From Clostridium sp. CAG:1193 (GTDB lineage: Bacteria; Bacillota_I; Bacilli_A; RF39; UBA660): DNA of 13,727 nt. Location of the stretch: contig HF990823.1 of NCBI GenBank assembly GCA_000436255.1, positions 1 through 13,727 of the forward strand, written 5' to 3'. The position numbers and the translations under genes were made by a program. The notes under the pieces were generated by a model. It made no database searches, was not told where the DNA came from, and was given only the letters and a program-made list of their open reading frames with translations. This document shows, in pieces, positions 1 to 6,546 of this stretch. Numbering within the stretch: the first letter of the stretch is position 1; each line of letters opens with the position of its first letter.

Positions 1-105
1 TTTATTCAATAATTAATTTAAATAGTTTGTCTTATATCCTAGCTACTCAAATTGACGTTTTGCTCAGTTTTCAAAGATCATTTCATGCGCTCTTTTTCAA
101 AAGTG
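1..105 (-). promoter_or_regulatory. Leader of an rRNA operon (16S gene lies beyond the left edge)
   Basis: Read on the minus strand, positions 80-51 carry the boxA-like string TGATCTTTGAAAACTGAGCA followed by AAACGTCAA. From family knowledge, this string is characteristic of Bacillota rRNA leaders, lies shortly before 16S rRNA, and serves Nus-type antitermination. Two strong promoters lie just upstream and point the same way. The 16S start (GAGTTTGATC) is not within the first 50 bases, so the gene itself is outside the window. A similar string occurs in 16S-23S spacers, but the adjacent tandem promoters favour the leader. Confidence 0.82.
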
Positions 106-112
106 CATACAT

Positions 113-141
113 AATATAACAAATAAATTTGTGAGTGTCAA
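113..141 (-). promoter_or_regulatory. rRNA promoter P2 (proximal)
   Basis: On the minus strand there is a perfect -35 TTGACA (141-136), a 17-base spacer and -10 TATATT (118-113). Upstream at 146-169 is an A/T-tract block resembling an UP element. Transcription would start near 106 and run into the boxA-containing leader. Confidence 0.85.
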
Positions 142-235
142 TACATTTTTTAACTTTTTTTTATTTTTTTTAAAAAATGTTTTTTATTGACTTTTTTCAC
201 CATTTTTTGGCGCTCTTTTTTTCATTTGTGTTCCT

Positions 236-263
236 ATTATAACACTTTTTCGACAAATGTCTA
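236..263 (-). promoter_or_regulatory. rRNA promoter P1 (distal)
   Basis: On the minus strand there is -35 TAGACA (263-258), a 16-base spacer and a perfect -10 TATAAT (241-236). An A/T-tract block identical to the one upstream of P2 lies at 277-300. Tandem promoters are usual for rRNA operons in Bacilli. Confidence 0.8.
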
Positions 264-301
264 CCCTTTTTTTGAATTTTTTAACTTTTTTTTATTTTTT
301 A

Positions 302-344
302 CAGAAAAACCTTTGTTTTGAAGGAAAGCATAAATAAATTTCTG
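302..344 (-). terminator. Weak hairpin after ntdp
   Basis: On the minus strand CAGAAA (344-339) can pair with TTTCTG (307-302), enclosing an inner CCTT/AAGG pair followed by five T. The stem is short and the tail is broken, so this is only a weak terminator candidate between ntdp and the rRNA promoters. Confidence 0.3.
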
Positions 345-352
345 CATTCTTA

Positions 353-898
353 CTAAGCTTTTTCTCTTTTTTTAGTTAATTCAACATACATATTATAATA
401 TTTTCTTAAAAATGCATTATCAAATGGCCCCTTTTTTTCTTTATATAATTCTATTAAATTTGCAAGCTCATAATTCACAACTTTATCAATATCACTTCCA
501 TAATGCATCTTCTCTTTATGATATTCATATTCTCCCTTATCTAGAACTCTAAATGTTTGATCTGGAAAAACTCTTAAGTCTAAATCATAATCTATATATT
601 TAATTGTTTTCTCTTCGATAACATATGGCGTTGCGATATTACAATAATAATATATTCCGTTTTTCTTAAATTGTGATATTATGTTAAACCATCTATCTTT
701 ATAAAAGAATATGACAGCAGGTTCTTTAGTATGCCATTTCCTTCCATCTATTTCAGTTACTCTTGCTTTATTATTAGCACACACTATATATGAAGGATTA
801 ATTTCAAGAACAATTGCCTCATCCCAGTTTCTATATATTTGCCCATTATGCTTGTAACACTGTATTTTAAGTACATCTCCAACTTTAACTTCGTCCAT
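353..898 (-). CDS. ntdp: Nucleoside tri-/diphosphate phosphatase (Ntdp, DUF402 family)
   Basis: A 181-residue protein matching the full length of the Bacillota DUF402/Ntdp family (about 180). The family hydrolyses terminal phosphates of NTPs and NDPs with a divalent metal in the cytoplasm. The family's functional residues fall at the positions I recall for the Staphylococcus enzyme: R23 as proton donor, and metal ligands N87, D103, D105, an acidic residue at 107 (D here), D120 and E123. The YIDYDLDLRVFPD stretch is the core signature. A strong GGAGG lies 7 bases before the ATG. A TATAAT at 926-921 could be its -10, but no good -35 is visible. It is a single-gene unit between the S41 protease terminator and the rRNA promoters. 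Family assignment is firm; the cellular role is inferred from homologues. Confidence 0.92.
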   Translation of the reverse strand: MDEVKVGDVLKIQCYKHNGQIYRNWDEAIVLEINPSYIVCANNKARVTEIDGRKWHTKEPAVIFFYKDRWFNIISQFKKNGIYYYCNIATPYVIEEKTIKYIDYDLDLRVFPDQTFRVLDKGEYEYHKEKMHYGSDIDKVVNYELANLIELYKEKKGPFDNAFLRKYYNMYVELTKKREKA

Positions 899-1037
899 TA
901 GGTGCCTCCTTCTATAAATTATTATATATTGTTTCTCAAAAAAAATAAATACCTCATAAATTTGTTTTAAAAAGATTTAAATCAAATATTTTTTATATTT
1001 ACTTAACCTCTTCTTATGAATATATTTTTATAACATT

Positions 1038-1077
1038 AAAAAAGACATACACATATTTAAATATCTATGTGTATGTC
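1038..1077 (-). terminator. Intrinsic terminator of the S41 protease gene
   Basis: A perfect 12-base-pair inverted repeat: GACATACACATA at 1044-1055 and its complement at 1066-1077, with a 10-base loop. On the minus strand it is followed by six T (1043-1038). It begins 4 bases after the stop codon. Confidence 0.93.
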
Positions 1078-1081
1078 AGGT

Positions 1082-2269
1082 TTATTTATTTACAATTACA
1101 TTAATTGCAGAAGCAAGTTGATTATCATTATCATATATAGGATTTTTTAAATAAGTATCGTTCAAGTTTACCTTTATATCAGGTTCAATGCCTTTTTCAT
1201 TAATCCATTCACCTGATGAAGTAAGCCATTTTTTTGTAGTTATTTTAGCCATACTACTATCTAAAATGCTTACTGTTTCTTGAACCGTTCCTTTTCCATA
1301 TGTAGTTGTTCCTATTATTGTTGAATTATAATTCTCTTTAAAACAAGATGCTAATATTTCAGATGCACTTGCACTTGATCCATTTACCAAAACAACTACA
1401 GGATAACTTCTATATTCCTCTGTATTATCTTTTCTTGATACAGAATTTGTTTTTGTTTCTGTTTTGTACAAAACAGTGTCTTTTTTCATAAATAATTCTA
1501 ATATAGTTGATACATTTGATAAATATCCACCCGCATTATCTCTTACATCTATTATTAATGAATCAATTCCATTATTTTCTAATTCTTTTAATTTAGTTGT
1601 AAATTGAGAAGCTGTATTTGCAGCAAAAATTGATATTTTAATATATCCTATATTTTTATTATTTCTATAAAAAGTGTTTGTAGTAACAGAATTTATTACT
1701 ATTTTATCTGCTTTTAAATTAATATCTAGAGTTTCTTCTCCCCTTTTAATAGCAAGTCTCATTTCATCTTGTGACTTTGAAACTAGGGTTGTAAAGTACG
1801 TCGCTGTTTTATTAGCTAAATCTACATCATTAACTTTAGTTATTATATCTCCTTCCTTTATACCTGCTTTTTCTGCTGGAGAATTTTCTGTTATAGTCAT
1901 TACTAATATACCCGTATTTTCAAGAGTTAATCCCCCTAGTCCAATACCATAATATTCACCTTTCATTTTGTTGTTAAAACTAGTTGTATTTCCTTCATTT
2001 AAGTATGTTGTATTAGCGTCTAATGTAGAAAGCATACCAGATATAGCACCTTCTATTAATACATCATCACTAACATCCTGATAGTATTCATTTTTAATCT
2101 TGTCGTATATCTCACTTATTTCACTCAAATCAGAATTACTCATGCGTTTTATATTAAAACTACCTTTAGAATTCATCGTATATATCGCACAGGCTCCGCT
2201 TAACATCCCCACAAAACAAGATATAAACACAGTAATAAGTATATCAGTTAAATTATTTTTACCTTTCAT
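1082..2269 (-). CDS. S41 family carboxyl-terminal processing protease (CtpA/CtpB type), membrane-anchored
   Basis: A 395-residue serine protease that would act outside the membrane on C-terminal tails of envelope proteins. An N-terminal membrane segment or uncleaved signal spans about residues 8-30. A helical linker follows, then a PDZ domain at about 100-185 (YYGIGLGG, then SPAEKAGIKEGDIITKVN), and an S41 catalytic domain at about 205-370. The catalytic triad is visible: S301 in SSASASE, K326 in TYGKGTVQ and Q330. The 25- and 4-residue spacings are those of E. coli Prc and B. subtilis CtpB. There is no C-terminal peptidoglycan-binding domain, unlike many CtpA paralogues. The ribosome binding site is AGAGGTG. 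It forms its own unit between two terminators. The exact substrate cannot be told; sporulation or envelope signalling roles known for CtpB are not implied. Confidence 0.93.
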   Translation of the reverse strand: MKGKNNLTDILITVFISCFVGMLSGACAIYTMNSKGSFNIKRMSNSDLSEISEIYDKIKNEYYQDVSDDVLIEGAISGMLSTLDANTTYLNEGNTTSFNNKMKGEYYGIGLGGLTLENTGILVMTITENSPAEKAGIKEGDIITKVNDVDLANKTATYFTTLVSKSQDEMRLAIKRGEETLDINLKADKIVINSVTTNTFYRNNKNIGYIKISIFAANTASQFTTKLKELENNGIDSLIIDVRDNAGGYLSNVSTILELFMKKDTVLYKTETKTNSVSRKDNTEEYRSYPVVVLVNGSSASASEILASCFKENYNSTIIGTTTYGKGTVQETVSILDSSMAKITTKKWLTSSGEWINEKGIEPDIKVNLNDTYLKNPIYDNDNQLASAINVIVNK

Positions 2270-2330
2270 GTTACACCTCTATTTTAATAATATCATAAAG
2301 TAAAAATTAATTAAAGAAAAATTATATGAA

Positions 2331-2367
2331 TTTTAATAATAAAAGTAGACACACATTTTGTCTACTT
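2331..2367 (-). terminator. Hairpin terminator after the 172-residue membrane protein gene
   Basis: A 9-base-pair perfect stem: AAGTAGACA at 2343-2351 and TGTCTACTT at 2359-2367, with a 7-base loop. On the minus strand a T-rich but interrupted tail follows (TTATTATT). It lies about 30 bases after the stop codon at 2396. Confidence 0.75.
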
Positions 2368-2395
2368 CTTACTTTTAAAATTTGTAATACCATTT

Positions 2396-2914
2396 TTAAC
2401 TAAGTTCTTTTGCAATTATTAAAGAACTACCCTCTACATATGAAACATTACTTCCATAACTAATTTTAATTAAAGTAGCATCTTTTACCTTTAACTCATT
2501 TATGTTATTTGCATAAATATTCGTTTCATTGCTAACATATTTTTTGTTAAATGCATTCCCTAAGTCTACTTTATATATATGATTATCTTTCTTAGATGCA
2601 TATTCACTAAATAAATAATCATAATAAACTGCCTCAGGTCCATCAAAATCATAGAATAAAACATAATATTCATCATCATTCATTTTAAATGTGTCACTAG
2701 CGAGAATCTCATCATATTGTATCTTAGCCTCTTCTTTAGTAGGCTCTTTTGTATTTAAACCTCTTTTACTATTATTAATTAACACTGTTAACAAGTAAAA
2801 TAGTAAAACTACTCCTACTACAACACCTAATGTTATTAGTACTGTTTTTGTACTTTGCTCATAATCATCTACATATTTTCTCTTTTCTTTTCTTCTTTGT
2901 TTTCTATTTGCCAT
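2396..2914 (-). CDS. Membrane-anchored protein, possible degenerate thioredoxin-like domain
   Basis: A 172-residue protein not recognised as a named family. A strongly basic N-terminus (residues 3-13) precedes one membrane segment at about 23-46. By the positive-inside rule the C-terminal domain lies outside. Residues 83-170 suggest a thioredoxin-like order. First comes a strand, YYVLFYDF, and a helix with many aromatic residues. Then comes KVDL, and finally KDATLIKISYG followed by VEG, resembling the TLLLFKNG and following Gly of thioredoxins. The CXXC active site is absent (there are no cysteines) and Ala146 stands where the cis-proline would be. It would therefore be a binding or scaffold domain, not a redox enzyme. 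This fold call is inference. It lies 49 bases after the lipoprotein gene, with a terminator and a putative promoter between them, so it is probably transcribed separately. Confidence 0.7.
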   Translation of the reverse strand: MANRKQRRKEKRKYVDDYEQSTKTVLITLGVVVGVVLLFYLLTVLINNSKRGLNTKEPTKEEAKIQYDEILASDTFKMNDDEYYVLFYDFDGPEAVYYDYLFSEYASKKDNHIYKVDLGNAFNKKYVSNETNIYANNINELKVKDATLIKISYGSNVSYVEGSSLIIAKELS

Positions 2915-2931
2915 ATAAACTCACCCATTTA

Positions 2932-2960
2932 ATTATATAACAAAAAAGAAATAGAAACAA
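2932..2960 (-). promoter_or_regulatory. Putative promoter of the 172-residue membrane protein gene
   Basis: On the minus strand, -35 TTGTTT (2960-2955), a 17-base spacer and a perfect -10 TATAAT (2937-2932). Its -35 lies in the loop of the preceding gene's terminator. Confidence 0.5.
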
Positions 2961-2970
2961 TATCTATTTC
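2942..2970 (-). terminator. Terminator overlapping the lipoprotein stop codon
   Basis: The stem GAAATAG (2970-2964 on the minus strand) pairs with CTATTTC (2954-2948) across a 9-base loop and is followed by six T (2947-2942). The TAG of the left arm is the stop codon of the lipoprotein gene. Confidence 0.8.
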
Positions 2971-3962
2971 ATTACTGGTATTGTACTTATTGATTTTGCT
3001 ACCATTACCATCTCTTCATTCGATAAAACATCTGAAGCAATATAATATTCCATGCCACCGCTTATCCATGATACTGAATTAGAACTTACTAAACCAACTG
3101 TATCTACTAACATAGTAGGTTCTCCGATAGTAGGTATTATTTCAAATTCATCTTTAATATCAACAGTTTCTTCTATTAATACAAATGGTTTATCTCCACT
3201 AAAAGTTAATATTATTCTTTCTCCATTTGTTTTTGCTATAGTATCTTGACTAGATAATGCTGTATTTTCTGGAATATACATTGGAAATATTACATCATCT
3301 ATACTTACTACTTGTTTAGTAATATCTACATCACTTACCGCTTCTAAGTTTTTATTAAGTTCAAAATAATTATCATTAAATGTTGGGCTCTTGTCAATCT
3401 TGTTATATACCATTTTTATTTCTGCATTCCCACTCTCATTTAAAACATGTACTTCTTTTAAATTGAGTTTTTTATCAAGATATATATTTTGTTTTATAAG
3501 AGTTCTGTTGTTTGGATAATTTACCTCTGTAGTAAACACATATTTATCTTCTTTTTCTTCAAAAGATAAAGATTTGTCATTATTAATATCATTAATTAAA
3601 GATTGAAGTAAGTATACCTGCGAATTATTGTATGGCCATTCACTTTCAAACTTAAAACTTTTATTAAGTGAAGGAGTAAGAACATACACACCATCATTAT
3701 TTTTTAGAATTATTTGTTCATGATTATTAGAAGTATTTTTAAGACTTACTCTATAAAAGTTGTCATTTTTATAAGAAACTGTTACATCGTATGTATAAAT
3801 ATCTTCATTATTATATATTTCCATCTTTCCTTCTACATAATAAGCTTTTAACCCTTTCATTTCCTTATTCAAATCTTTAACAATTTCTTTCATTCCGTAT
3901 TTTCCACAACCAGATGTTAATAATAATATAGCAATTGCTAGAATACCTAAAACTTTTTTCAT
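2964..3962 (-). CDS. Lipoprotein with LolA/RseB-like domain
   Basis: A 332-residue predicted lipoprotein. The signal peptide has MKK, a hydrophobic core at 4-15 and TSGC ending at Cys19, the expected lipidation site. Residues about 25-210 follow the LolA-like beta pattern, with repeated long strands such as GKMEIYNN, TYDVTVSYKNDNFYRVSLKN, VYVLTPSLNKSFKF and QNIYLDKKLNLKEVHVL. They end in MVYNKIDKSPTFNDNYFEL, a typical LolA/GerS-type closing strand. The remaining 220-332 is a second, less conserved domain (ERIILTFSGDKPFVLIEE) that could be DUF4367-like. Such Bacillota proteins sit on the outer face of the membrane; functions are mostly unknown, and some are sporulation-linked. The ribosome binding site is AGAGGTG. 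The lipoprotein and LolA-like calls are solid at superfamily level only. Confidence 0.82.
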   Translation of the reverse strand: MKKVLGILAIAILLLTSGCGKYGMKEIVKDLNKEMKGLKAYYVEGKMEIYNNEDIYTYDVTVSYKNDNFYRVSLKNTSNNHEQIILKNNDGVYVLTPSLNKSFKFESEWPYNNSQVYLLQSLINDINNDKSLSFEEKEDKYVFTTEVNYPNNRTLIKQNIYLDKKLNLKEVHVLNESGNAEIKMVYNKIDKSPTFNDNYFELNKNLEAVSDVDITKQVVSIDDVIFPMYIPENTALSSQDTIAKTNGERIILTFSGDKPFVLIEETVDIKDEFEIIPTIGEPTMLVDTVGLVSSNSVSWISGGMEYYIASDVLSNEEMVMVAKSISTIPVMK

Positions 3963-3990
3963 TTTTCACCTCTTTTTAATATTTCATTTA

Positions 3991-4019
3991 ATTATATGGA
4001 TAAATTATGTATTTATTCA
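3991..4019 (-). promoter_or_regulatory. Putative promoter of the lipoprotein gene
   Basis: A perfect -10 TATAAT lies on the minus strand (3996-3991). The -35 position, 17 bases upstream, is TGAATA (4019-4014), a poor match lying inside the palindrome 4010-4029. Weak -35 use suggests help or control by a factor at the palindrome. Confidence 0.4.
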
Positions 4020-4029
4020 TGAATAAATA
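4010..4029. promoter_or_regulatory. 20-base perfect palindrome, possible operator between divergent genes
   Basis: TATTTATTCA at 4010-4019 and its exact complement at 4020-4029 have no spacer. It lies in the 110-base gap between the leftward lipoprotein gene and the rightward DUF378 gene and covers the expected -35 of the leftward promoter. A palindrome with no loop and no T tail suits a dimeric regulator better than a terminator. No regulator is encoded nearby. Confidence 0.4.
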
Positions 4030-4072
4030 TTAAAAAAATACGCAATATAAATAGTGAAAATAAGGAGGAATT

Positions 4073-4270
4073 ATGAAAGTACTACAAATCATTGCATTAA
4101 TTTTAACAATAATAGGTGCGATAAACTGGGGAATGATTGCATTATTTAATCTAGATTTAGTTGCATCTTTGTTCGGAGTAAGATCACTAGTTACTTTAAT
4201 AGTATATGGCTTAGTTGGAATAGCTGGACTAGTTAATATTGGGCTTTTAGTAGATTTGTTTGAAGATTAA
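4073..4270 (+). CDS. DUF378 family small membrane protein
   Basis: A 65-residue protein with two membrane segments, at about residues 5-26 and 37-62. The GAINWGMIALFNLDLVASLFG stretch (residues 16-36) is the DUF378 signature, as in B. subtilis YuzA. A strong AAGGAGG lies 6 bases before the ATG, and a TATAAA at 4046-4051 may serve as its -10. It is one of only two plus-strand genes here and ends 11 bases before the end of the convergent truA. The truA terminator hairpin follows, but without a T tail on this strand. The function of the family is unknown. Confidence 0.9.
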   Translation: MKVLQIIALILTIIGAINWGMIALFNLDLVASLFGVRSLVTLIVYGLVGIAGLVNIGLLVDLFED

Positions 4271-4291
4271 AAAAAGAGTAATTAATACTCT
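4269..4291 (-). terminator. Terminator overlapping the truA stop codon
   Basis: On the minus strand AGAGTA (4291-4286) pairs with TACTCT (4280-4275) around the loop TTAAT, and a run of seven T follows (4275-4269). The truA stop codon (4284-4282) lies in the loop. It closes the ecfA1-ecfA2-ecfT-truA unit. Confidence 0.88.
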
Positions 4292-5004
4292 ACATTATTC
4301 AAATATAATCCACAAGCAGGAGCAATCTTACCAAAAGATTGTCTTTTTTTAGATTCTAAAATTGTTTTTATACTTTTGTTTTTATTCGCACATTCGATTA
4401 AAGCCCCAACCATGTTTCTTACTTGATATTTCAAAAAACCATTTCCTATAAATTTAATGACAGCTATATCATTATCTAAAGTGATATATGCATCATATAT
4501 AGTTCTTATATAAGATTCTTTTTTATCTTCCATATTACAAAATGCACTAAAATCATGAGTTCCAATTAAATACTTTATTTCTGATGACATTTTTTCTATA
4601 TCAAGACTCTTATTATACTGAAATATATAATTTCTATCAATTGGAGAATATTCACCCATATTTATTTTATAAATATATTCTTTCTTTAAAACATTGTATC
4701 TAGCATGAAAATTATCAGCAACAGCTTCTACACTTTTAATATATATATCATCTTTTGTATATGTATTTAATGCACATTTTAATTTATAACAAGTTATATT
4801 TTTATCTAAGTCAAAATGAGCCTTTTGATTTAAAGCGTGGACTCCTTTATCTGTCCTTCCTGATGAGTTAACAGTTATATCATTCCCTCCACTTATAAAC
4901 TTTAATGCACTCTCTAATTCTCCTTGAATTGTCCTTAAATTAGGTTGTTTTTGATACCCATTAAAGTTTGTACCATCATAAGAAAAAGTAATTAAATATC
5001 TCAT
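4282..5004 (-). CDS. truA: tRNA pseudouridine(38-40) synthase TruA
   Basis: Converts uridines 38-40 in the tRNA anticodon arm to pseudouridine. The catalytic aspartate is D52 in GRTDKGVHA, preceded by the RTIQGELE helix. KYQVRNMVG near residue 195 and the C-terminal QSFGKIAPACGLYL are typical of the family. Length is 240 residues. The frame is open upstream for 17 more residues, but those lie inside ecfT. The chosen ATG at 5004 starts MRYLITFSYDG, the usual TruA beginning, and has GGAGGTG just before it. The start overlaps the ecfT stop as ATGA, a classic translational coupling. The order ecfA1-ecfA2-ecfT-truA is conserved in Bacillota, where rplM-rpsI often follow; here they do not. Confidence 0.97.
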   Translation of the reverse strand: MRYLITFSYDGTNFNGYQKQPNLRTIQGELESALKFISGGNDITVNSSGRTDKGVHALNQKAHFDLDKNITCYKLKCALNTYTKDDIYIKSVEAVADNFHARYNVLKKEYIYKINMGEYSPIDRNYIFQYNKSLDIEKMSSEIKYLIGTHDFSAFCNMEDKKESYIRTIYDAYITLDNDIAVIKFIGNGFLKYQVRNMVGALIECANKNKSIKTILESKKRQSFGKIAPACGLYLNNVEY

Positions 5005-5744
5005 AAAAACACCTCCACAACTAAACAGATAGCCACTAAAAATAAATGCATACATACAATTAACCCTGTATTATAATTAAAGTCATATTCTTTATAAGTT
5101 GTTCTTTTTTCACTGTATAACTTTAAATCAAGTGCATTTGCAATGTCATCTGATCTTTTAAATGATAACATAAAAATTGGAATTAATATAGATACAATCT
5201 TATTACATTTTTCTTTTATGGATCCAGAAAAATCAAGCCCACGACTAAGTTGTGATTTTAATACCTTCATACCCTCTTCAAAAATAATAGGTATAAATCT
5301 AATTGCAAGAGAAATTGTAAGTGCTATTTGATTTACTGGTAAATTAAACATCTTTAAAGGACTAAATAATTTTTCTAGTCCATATAAAATAGATAATGGG
5401 CGTGTAGTAAACACTAATATTTGAGCATACAAAATAAACATAAGTAATTTTAATATGCTGTTTATAGTTACTAATACATTTGTTTTAAATATTAAATCAA
5501 TTATAAAAATAAATATTAATAATGGTAATGAATATTTAATACTTTTAATATACATATAACCTTCTACATTTGATAAATTCATAAGTAATATAACAAATAA
5601 AAATATAAGTAATAATAATAATGTATTTTTAGTAAATAAAAGAAGTATTGTAAAAATTAGTGTACAGATTATTTTATAAAATGGATTTATATCATGAATA
5701 ATTGACTTAGCATTATAATATTTAGTTAAAGAGAAATTATACAT
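5001..5744 (-). CDS. ecfT: Energy-coupling factor transporter transmembrane protein EcfT
   Basis: A 247-residue membrane subunit that transmits ATPase movement to vitamin-binding S components of ECF importers. Hydrophobic segments lie near 22-38, 41-58, 70-87, 91-111 and 226-246. The cytoplasmic coupling helices lie between about 155 and 212. The first Arg motif is intact (SRG, R168). In the second, usually A-R-G/C-Y, the sequence is ALDLKLY, so K208 stands in place of arginine. The start is 8 bases inside the end of ecfA2 and is preceded by AAGGAGGTG. Context with two ATPases and truA makes the assignment secure. No S component is encoded here, as expected for a group II (shared) ECF module. 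Confidence 0.95.
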   Translation of the reverse strand: MYNFSLTKYYNAKSIIHDINPFYKIICTLIFTILLLFTKNTLLLLLIFLFVILLMNLSNVEGYMYIKSIKYSLPLLIFIFIIDLIFKTNVLVTINSILKLLMFILYAQILVFTTRPLSILYGLEKLFSPLKMFNLPVNQIALTISLAIRFIPIIFEEGMKVLKSQLSRGLDFSGSIKEKCNKIVSILIPIFMLSFKRSDDIANALDLKLYSEKRTTYKEYDFNYNTGLIVCMHLFLVAICLVVEVFL

Positions 5745-6546
5745 TTCTATACACCTCCTTAATTAAATCATTAATATTTTTTCTATCAATTAACTTAATC
5801 CCTTTATCACGCGCTAAAGAGGAGAATGTAACAATTTTAGGAGTTTCAATATTATATTTTTTTATTAATTTATCTTCTTTAAATACAGATATAGGATCTC
5901 CATATAGTATTAATTTACCATTATCTAAAATTATTATATTATCACATAGTTCATATAGTAAATCTACATCATGGCTAACAATTATTATAGTTTTTTTATA
6001 TCTATTTTTTAAAAGTCTTATAAGATTAATTATCTTCTTTTTGTTTTTATAATCAAGTCCAATAGTAGGTTCATCAAACATAATTATTTTAGGATTATAT
6101 ATAAGTATAGATGCAATTGCAACTAATCTTTTTTCCCCATTACTTAAAGAATTTAAACTTTTATTTAAATAAGATTCATCTAATCCAACTAGTTTTAAAG
6201 CATTACTTGCCTTATTTTTACTCATTTTAAAATTCTTAAGTGCATATTCAATCTCTTTTTTTACATTAACCTCAAAAAATTGTTCTTCCGGAGATTGAAA
6301 AACAAATCCAATTTCCTTTCTTACCGCACTTGTATTTTTAGATACATCAATATCATTAACTAAAATATTACCAGTAGTAGGCTTTAAAAGACCATCAATA
6401 AGTTCTAAAAACGTAGTTTTGCCACTTCCACTTTTGCCAATTATGCCACATATATCATTATCAATTATTTCTAAACTTAGTTTTTTTATAATTTCTTTAC
6501 TGCTATTATTATATTTGAAAGATAAATTATTAATTATTACTGCCAT
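5737..6546 (-). CDS. ecfA2: Energy-coupling factor transporter ATPase EcfA2
   Basis: A 269-residue ABC ATPase of the ECF module. Walker A is GKSGSGKTT (37-45), with Q84 in FVFQSPEEQFFE. The signature is LSNGE (134-138), where most family members have LSGGE/Q. Walker B is IIMFDEP with E159, and the switch is H192 in VSHD. The second-ATPase position, directly before ecfT, matches EcfA2. The start overlaps the end of ecfA1 by 10 bases with only a weak GGTTGATG before it, so translation is probably coupled. The C-terminal region after 215 is the family's dimerisation extension. Confidence 0.95.
   Translation of the reverse strand: MAVIINNLSFKYNNSSKEIIKKLSLEIIDNDICGIIGKSGSGKTTFLELIDGLLKPTTGNILVNDIDVSKNTSAVRKEIGFVFQSPEEQFFEVNVKKEIEYALKNFKMSKNKASNALKLVGLDESYLNKSLNSLSNGEKRLVAIASILIYNPKIIMFDEPTIGLDYKNKKKIINLIRLLKNRYKKTIIIVSHDVDLLYELCDNIIILDNGKLILYGDPISVFKEDKLIKKYNIETPKIVTFSSLARDKGIKLIDRKNINDLIKEVYRNV

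Larger units (their letters stand above)
87..300 (-). repeat. Duplicated promoter module (UP-like tract, promoter, GAGCGC start region)
   Basis: Two parallel modules can be aligned. On the plus strand, 277-300 and 146-169 both read T6-AAC-T8-A-T6, an identical 24-base block. Downstream of each promoter the minus strand carries GAAAAAGAGCGC (98-87) or AAAAAAAGAGCGC (222-210), about 20 bases after the -10. Between these blocks the -35/-10 sequences differ. This looks like an old tandem duplication of one rRNA promoter. Confidence 0.7.

Noticed and set aside
353..898. Alternative Mycoplasma-type code (TGA as Trp)
   Set aside because: Trp is encoded by TGG in several proteins and TGA ends ecfT, so the standard bacterial code applies.
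1674..1952. 92-codon plus-strand frame inside the S41 protease gene
   Set aside because: Antisense shadow of the PDZ region; its hydrophobic composition is explained by the opposite frame.
5005..5055. Longer TruA start adding 17 residues
   Set aside because: The extra residues lie inside ecfT and precede the well-placed GGAGGTG; homologues begin at MRY-type residues.
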